From the NCBI GenBank assembly GCA_031266615.1, contig JAISAR010000042.1:1-8867 (forward strand): DNA of 8,867 nucleotides, given 5' to 3'. The notes below the pieces were generated by a model. It made no database searches. It had not been told where the DNA came from and saw only the letters and a program-made list of their open reading frames with translations. The DNA comes from Rickettsiales bacterium. Its GTDB lineage: Bacteria; Pseudomonadota; Alphaproteobacteria; Rickettsiales; Anaplasmataceae. How positions within the stretch are numbered: the stretch's first letter is position 1; every line of letters begins with the position of its first letter. The position numbers were made by a program, and so were the translations under genes. Below are positions 5,414 through 8,867 of this stretch, one piece after another.

Positions 5414-6121
5414 ATGTTCAATGTTACAATATTAACTATATTCCCAGAGATGTTTCCTGGATTTTTGAACTATTCCCTTGCTGGAAAAGCATTAGAAAAG
5501 AAAATATGGGATCTTGAAGTGGTAAATATTCGTTCCTTTGCTAAGGATAAGCACTCAACGGTAGACGATGTTCCATATGGAGGCGGAGCAGGAATGGTTA
5601 TGCGCCCTGATGTTACTGGTGATGCAATTGATAGTGTGCTTTCTGCTCATAGGGATACTAAATTTATTTATATGACTCCATCTGGCACAAAATTTAGTCA
5701 AAGCGTTGCAAAAGAGTTGATAGAATTCCCTCATATAACAATATTATGTGGTCGATTTGAGGGTATTGACCAAAGAGTGGTTGATGAGTATACTCCTTAT
5801 GAGTTAAGTATTGGAGATTATGTACTTTCAGGAGGTGAGCCAGCAGCGATGGTAGTTCTTGATGCATGTGTTAGGCTTCTTCCTGGTGTAGTAAGTAATT
5901 CTGATAGTATTGCTGAAGAAAGTTTTAGTTATGGTGGTGGTATGCTTGAGTACCCTCAATATACTAAACCTAAGCAGTGGAGAGAACATGAAGTGCCTGA
6001 GGTTCTGTTATCTGGTAATCACAAAAAAATAAGTGATTGGAGGCGGAAACAGTCTCAAGTTATAACAAAAAGGCGTAGACCTGAATTATTAGATGGAGAT
6101 ATAAATGACAAATTTACTTGA
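5414..6121 (+). CDS. trmD: tRNA (guanine-N1)-methyltransferase (TrmD)
   Basis: Methylates G37 next to the anticodon using S-adenosylmethionine, preventing +1 frameshifts. The 235-residue protein has the SPOUT trefoil-knot fold. Visible landmarks are the N-terminal TIFPEMF (8-14), VPYGGGAGMVMRP (53-65), MTPSG (87-91), the knot loop CGRFEGIDQR (112-121), SIGDYVLSGGE (132-142) and the C-terminal VLLSGNHKKISDWRRKQS (197-214). The residue matching the catalytic Asp169 of E. coli appears to be Glu169 in EESF, a change I believe is common in alphaproteobacteria. The 3' end overlaps rplS by 17 bp, so the two are probably translationally coupled. This is the conserved rpsP-rimM-trmD-rplS cluster reduced to its last two genes. 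Confidence 0.98.
   Translation: MFNVTILTIFPEMFPGFLNYSLAGKALEKKIWDLEVVNIRSFAKDKHSTVDDVPYGGGAGMVMRPDVTGDAIDSVLSAHRDTKFIYMTPSGTKFSQSVAKELIEFPHITILCGRFEGIDQRVVDEYTPYELSIGDYVLSGGEPAAMVVLDACVRLLPGVVSNSDSIAEESFSYGGGMLEYPQYTKPKQWREHEVPEVLLSGNHKKISDWRRKQSQVITKRRRPELLDGDINDKFT
6095..6098 (+). promoter_or_regulatory. rplS ribosome binding site inside trmD
   Basis: GGAG lies six bases before the rplS ATG at 6105 and within the final codons of trmD. It supports the overlapping start over any later one. Confidence 0.55.
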
Positions 6122-6488
6122 AAAGTTCAATAAGCAGCAAATGCAAGTGTTAGCTAAGGAAATGCCAGAATTTCGTCCTGGTGATGATTTGAAGGTCACT
6201 TTTAAAGTGGTTGACGGTGCAAGCGAACGTATGCAGATATTTGAAGGTGTATGTATATCAAAAAGAAATCGTGGATTACATTCTTCTTTTGCGGTTAGAA
6301 AAGTGAGTCATGGAGAGAGTATAGTATCACAATTTTTTGTTTATTCTCCTGCGTTAGTTTCAGTGCAAGTGACAAGAAGGGGGAAAGTTCGTAGAGCGAA
6401 ATTATACTACTTATGTAAGCTATTTGGAAAAGCTGCAAGAATAAAAGAGCGTACTACTTACAAAAGCGGTAAGTCTAAGCAGCTTTGA
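6105..6488 (+). CDS. rplS: 50S ribosomal protein L19
   Basis: Large-subunit protein at the interface with the 30S subunit. The 127-residue length is typical. The N-terminal helix MTNLLEKFNKQQM is followed by FRPGDDLKVTFKV (23-35), the start of the SH3-like barrel. The family signature region RRGKVRRAKLYYL is at 91-103, and the tail is rich in lysine and arginine as expected for rRNA binding. The start overlaps the end of trmD by 17 bp and has its own GGAG. A 60-bp gap separates it from pstA, with no obvious terminator, so read-through into pstA is possible. Confidence 0.98.
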   Translation: MTNLLEKFNKQQMQVLAKEMPEFRPGDDLKVTFKVVDGASERMQIFEGVCISKRNRGLHSSFAVRKVSHGESIVSQFFVYSPALVSVQVTRRGKVRRAKLYYLCKLFGKAARIKERTTYKSGKSKQL

Positions 6489-6548
6489 TGAAAAACGGTG
6501 TTGCTTCGTTCTTGATGCGCTGAGGCAATAGGAAGAGACTGGAAATAG

Positions 6549-7799
6549 ATGAGCATAAAGACAAAATTCCTTAAACTGCTTCAGTCCAGGCGCGTACATG
6601 CTCGCATAAGAAGAAAAAACAAAAGAAATAGAACATTGTATTTCTGTTCTCTCGTAACGTTAGTTATTTCGCTTGGTTGTCCTATATGCATATTGCTGAG
6701 CATATTAATTAACTCTTATAGCGCCTTAACAATAACGAAGATTTTGTTACCAGTTGAGATAACTGCTGATTTTGCTTTGGCAGATAATCCTAGTGATTTA
6801 CGATATAAGTCCATTGACTTACTTAATGATTCTCTACGTAAAGTGTTTAGAGGGACCGATTTCAGGAGTAATGACGAGATTTTAAGTCGTAATTCTTATA
6901 AGGAGCTAGAAAATTTTTTTCGTAGGAAAGTGAAGCACAGTGGTGAATATGAAGTCTGGTTTACTGCATCGAGTATAATCAATTCAATAAACAAGGATAA
7001 ATATTTCAATAGCCATTATGCTGAACTGCTTAGTTGGCTAAAAGAAAAGGGGAGGGTGAAAAGGTTCTTTAATAAGTCTTTATTTCTTAAATCTGATTCT
7101 CGTGAACCTGAAAATGCAGGGATTTTAGGAGCATTCATCGGTTCATTAATGACGATTATGATATGTTTAGCTTTGGCATTACCAATAGGAATTATGTCAG
7201 GCATCTATCTTTACGAATTTATGCCCAAAAATAGTATGATAACTAGCATTGTAGAGGTTAGTATAAATAATCTTGCTGCAGTGCCTTCGATAATATTTGG
7301 TGTAGTAGGTTTAACTCTCTACCTTGGTATATTTGGTTTACCTCGTTCTTCGCCACTTGTTGGTGGAATGACTCTTTCATTTATGATGTTACCTAATATT
7401 ATAATTGCAACAAAAAATGCCTTTGCGAACGTTCCTATTACAATAAAAGATGCAGCTTTTGCTCTTGGAGCGCCTCACATCAAGGTAATATTGGATCACT
7501 CTCTACCGATTGCATTACCGAGAATAATACATGGCGCTGTGCTTGCAGTTGCAAGAGTTTTAGGTGAGTCCTCTCCTTTACTTATGATAGGTATGGTAGC
7601 ATTTATAGCTGACACGCCAGCGTCCTTTTTCGACCCGGCAACTGTTTTGCCTGTACAAATATACATATGGTCAAGTAGTCCTGAGATTGCATTTGTTGAG
7701 CTTGCTGCTATTGCAATTATAGCTTTGTTGGTAATGTTGTTTGCTCTGAATTTAGTAGCAAATTTTGTAAAAAGAAAATTCGAGTTTTTTAATTTTTAA
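6549..7799 (+). CDS. pstA: Phosphate ABC transporter permease PstA
   Basis: Inner-membrane permease subunit of the PstSCAB high-affinity phosphate importer. The 416-residue protein has a basic N-terminus (residues 5-28), a first membrane span at about 31-58, then a long polar stretch to about 185 corresponding to the DUF3333-type extension found in alphaproteobacterial PstA. The permease domain follows with spans near 190-222, 240-262, 270-290, 325-353 and 380-405. The EAA loop that contacts the PstB ATPase is DAAFALGAPHIKVILDHSLP (301-320), and LGESSPLLMIG (338-348) is typical of PstA. The extension is why it is longer than the roughly 300-residue E. coli protein. No pstC, pstB or pstS lies nearby, so the transporter genes are dispersed. 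purQ starts 3 bp after the stop, suggesting cotranscription. Confidence 0.95.
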   Translation: MSIKTKFLKLLQSRRVHARIRRKNKRNRTLYFCSLVTLVISLGCPICILLSILINSYSALTITKILLPVEITADFALADNPSDLRYKSIDLLNDSLRKVFRGTDFRSNDEILSRNSYKELENFFRRKVKHSGEYEVWFTASSIINSINKDKYFNSHYAELLSWLKEKGRVKRFFNKSLFLKSDSREPENAGILGAFIGSLMTIMICLALALPIGIMSGIYLYEFMPKNSMITSIVEVSINNLAAVPSIIFGVVGLTLYLGIFGLPRSSPLVGGMTLSFMMLPNIIIATKNAFANVPITIKDAAFALGAPHIKVILDHSLPIALPRIIHGAVLAVARVLGESSPLLMIGMVAFIADTPASFFDPATVLPVQIYIWSSSPEIAFVELAAIAIIALLVMLFALNLVANFVKRKFEFFNF

Positions 7800-7802
7800 T
7801 TC

Positions 7803-8609
7803 ATGAAAATTATTGTTTTATCTGGTTATGGCTTGAACTGTGAGAAGGAAACTGCATTTGCGTTTATAGAATGTAGTAGAAAACTTGGTATCAACAATGT
7901 GGAAGTGAAGATCGTTCACATTAATGAGATCATAGATAATCCAGGTGAACTAAAATCAAGTAATATACTAGCAATTCCAGGGGGTTTTTCCTACGGTGAT
8001 GACACTGGTGCTGGTAATGCGTTTGCTTTGCGCATTAGAAACAACTTGTTAGACGAGCTTCAAGATTTTTTATCTCAGGATAAGCTTGTTATAGGAATAT
8101 GTAATGGTTGTCAGGTATTAGTAAAGCTAATTCCAGAATTCTCTAACCTGGCTTTAATACGCAATGATGTGGGTAATTATCAATGTCGTTGGATTAGAGT
8201 GAAAGTTAGTTCACAAAGTAATTCTGTTTGGCTACGGGGCCTAAATGAGCTGTATCTTCCTATTGCTCATGGAGAGGGCAAGTTTTTTATGGATCAGAGT
8301 GTTTTGGATCAATTGATTGAAAACAATTCCGTTGCGCTGCGTTATGTTGATGGAGAGGGTAACTACGCCAACTTGCAGTTTCCTTGCAATCCAAACGGAT
8401 CCACGTACGATCTGGCAGCCTTATCAGATAAAAGTGGTAGAGTATTGGCTTTAATGCCTCATCCAGAGAGAGGAATATTTTTCACTCAGCAGGACAACTG
8501 GCCGCTTGAAAAAGAGAAATGCAAGCGCTTAGGTGCCGCTATGCCAAAATATGGCGATGGAATGCTTATATTTGAAAATGCACTGAAATATTTTGCACAA
8601 GCGTTGTAA
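7803..8609 (+). CDS. purQ: FGAM synthase glutaminase subunit (PurQ)
   Basis: Class I glutamine amidotransferase that releases ammonia for the ATP-dependent conversion of FGAR to FGAM by the PurL subunit. The 268-residue protein shows the oxyanion region IPGGFSYGDDTGAG (58-71), the nucleophile C100 in GICNGCQ (98-104), HGEGKF (156-161) and the triad His220/Glu222 in MPHPER (218-223). It is about 40 residues longer than the Bacillus protein; part of the excess is a late insertion around residues 228-253 (DNWPLEKEKCKRLGAAMPKYGDG). That form resembles subunits from lineages with a separate, longer PurQ. The ATG is 3 bp after the pstA stop, so it probably relies on coupling; no strong ribosome binding site is seen. 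Its product feeds PurM, encoded upstream. The partner purL is not in the window. Confidence 0.95.
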   Translation: MKIIVLSGYGLNCEKETAFAFIECSRKLGINNVEVKIVHINEIIDNPGELKSSNILAIPGGFSYGDDTGAGNAFALRIRNNLLDELQDFLSQDKLVIGICNGCQVLVKLIPEFSNLALIRNDVGNYQCRWIRVKVSSQSNSVWLRGLNELYLPIAHGEGKFFMDQSVLDQLIENNSVALRYVDGEGNYANLQFPCNPNGSTYDLAALSDKSGRVLALMPHPERGIFFTQQDNWPLEKEKCKRLGAAMPKYGDGMLIFENALKYFAQAL

Positions 8610-8665
8610 CACGACACAATGTTACATAGTAAACGGTGTCATCCAACAGAAACGAAAAAAACTAC

Positions 8666-8694
8666 TTGACAACCTTTGCCGTTACCCTTATCAT
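8666..8694 (+). promoter_or_regulatory. Near-consensus sigma-70 promoter, no gene in view
   Basis: TTGACA (8666-8671) is a perfect -35, followed by an ideal 17-bp spacer and TATCAT (8689-8694), five of six for the -10. The start would be near 8701. It is the best promoter match I see in the window, yet no recognisable gene begins in the remaining 167 bases, so the target is either past the right edge or a short RNA. Confidence 0.6.
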
Positions 8695-8738
8695 AGTACT
8701 GAAGCTATTATTTAACTTCCCAATCTGTGCAGGTTAAA

Positions 8739-8867
8739 ATGACAAGAGAACTTGTATTTGGCGTACTATTGTTTAATTTTTCGCACTATGTGCACTGCAT
8801 GTCTTTTTAAAATTTCGGGTTTTTACCCATACAAGCTGAAACGCGCTTATAAGTCGTTTAAGACAGC
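8739..8867. repeat. Repeat-like intergenic sequence at the right edge
   Basis: No gene is recognisable. TTTGGCGT (8757-8764) is the inverse of the ACGCCAA core of the left-edge repeats. CTTATAAGTCGTTTAAG (8846-8862) resembles CTTATTAAGCGTTTAGG at 65-81. AAACG (8839-8843) and CGTTT (8855-8859) flank a palindromic CTTATAAG. GGGT-TTTT-ACCC (8817-8828) is a weak hairpin. The similarity suggests a shared degenerate repeat family at both ends of the window. Confidence 0.3.

Noticed and set aside
3584..8609. A single purine operon
   Set aside because: purC is on the opposite strand, and trmD, rplS and pstA lie between purM and purQ, so the purine genes are scattered.
8610..8645. GACAC...GGTGTCATCC as a fragment of a known Wolbachia GTGTCATCC-type repeat or a purQ terminator
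   Set aside because: Only five bases pair, no T-run follows, and the match to the repeat is too short to claim.
8739..8810. 23-codon reading frame MTRELVFGVLLF... behind the strong promoter, with AGGT before the ATG
   Set aside because: It is short and lies within repeat-like sequence. Nothing supports translation beyond position relative to the promoter.

Overview
The window looks like a chromosomal segment of an arthropod or nematode Wolbachia (Anaplasmataceae, Rickettsiales). This rests on low-GC DNA, alphaproteobacterial-type proteins, a ChpT-like phosphotransferase, degenerate intergenic repeats, and the gene order hemE / non-coding gap / CBS-domain (COG1253) gene. That order is the published setting of the Wolbachia replication origin. 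Assignment is from recalled family features, not from a database search.

Layout. Positions 1-240 hold degenerate tandem repeats and no gene. hemE (260-1300, minus) and a TlyC/CorC-like CBS-domain gene (1682-2497, plus) point away from a roughly 380-bp gap. The gap carries three perfect and one near-perfect DnaA boxes, two IHF-like sites and a CtrA-like site, and I call it oriC. Positions 2498-2806 contain no gene but hold a 129-bp element with 17-bp inverted ends and a strongly foldable stretch that may be a small RNA. chpT follows on the minus strand (2807-3450), split into two frames at a run of ten A. A 133-bp gap with a palindromic TTAA-N7-TTAA (CtrA consensus) separates it from purM (3584-4621, plus). 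purM meets purC (4622-5344, minus) tail to tail with no base between them. trmD and rplS (5414-6488, plus) overlap by 17 bp, then come pstA (6549-7799) and purQ (7803-8609), spaced by only 3 bp. The last 258 bp hold a near-consensus sigma-70 promoter with no recognisable gene in view and repeat-like sequence.

How the parts relate. purM, purC and purQ are three steps of de novo purine synthesis, scattered rather than in one operon. trmD-rplS is the conserved tRNA-modification/ribosomal-protein pair. hemE belongs to haem synthesis and pstA to phosphate uptake. ChpT is the phosphotransferase that in Caulobacter passes phosphate from CckA to CtrA, and CtrA in turn binds the hemE-linked origin there. 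Finding chpT about 1.1 kb from an origin with CtrA-like sites, plus a CtrA consensus beside chpT itself, is the most coherent regulatory theme.

I did not find a clearly new system. The strongest leads are the origin architecture, the poly(A)-interrupted chpT, the CtrA-like palindrome before purM, the possible structured RNA at 2688-2764, and the orphan promoter near the right edge.
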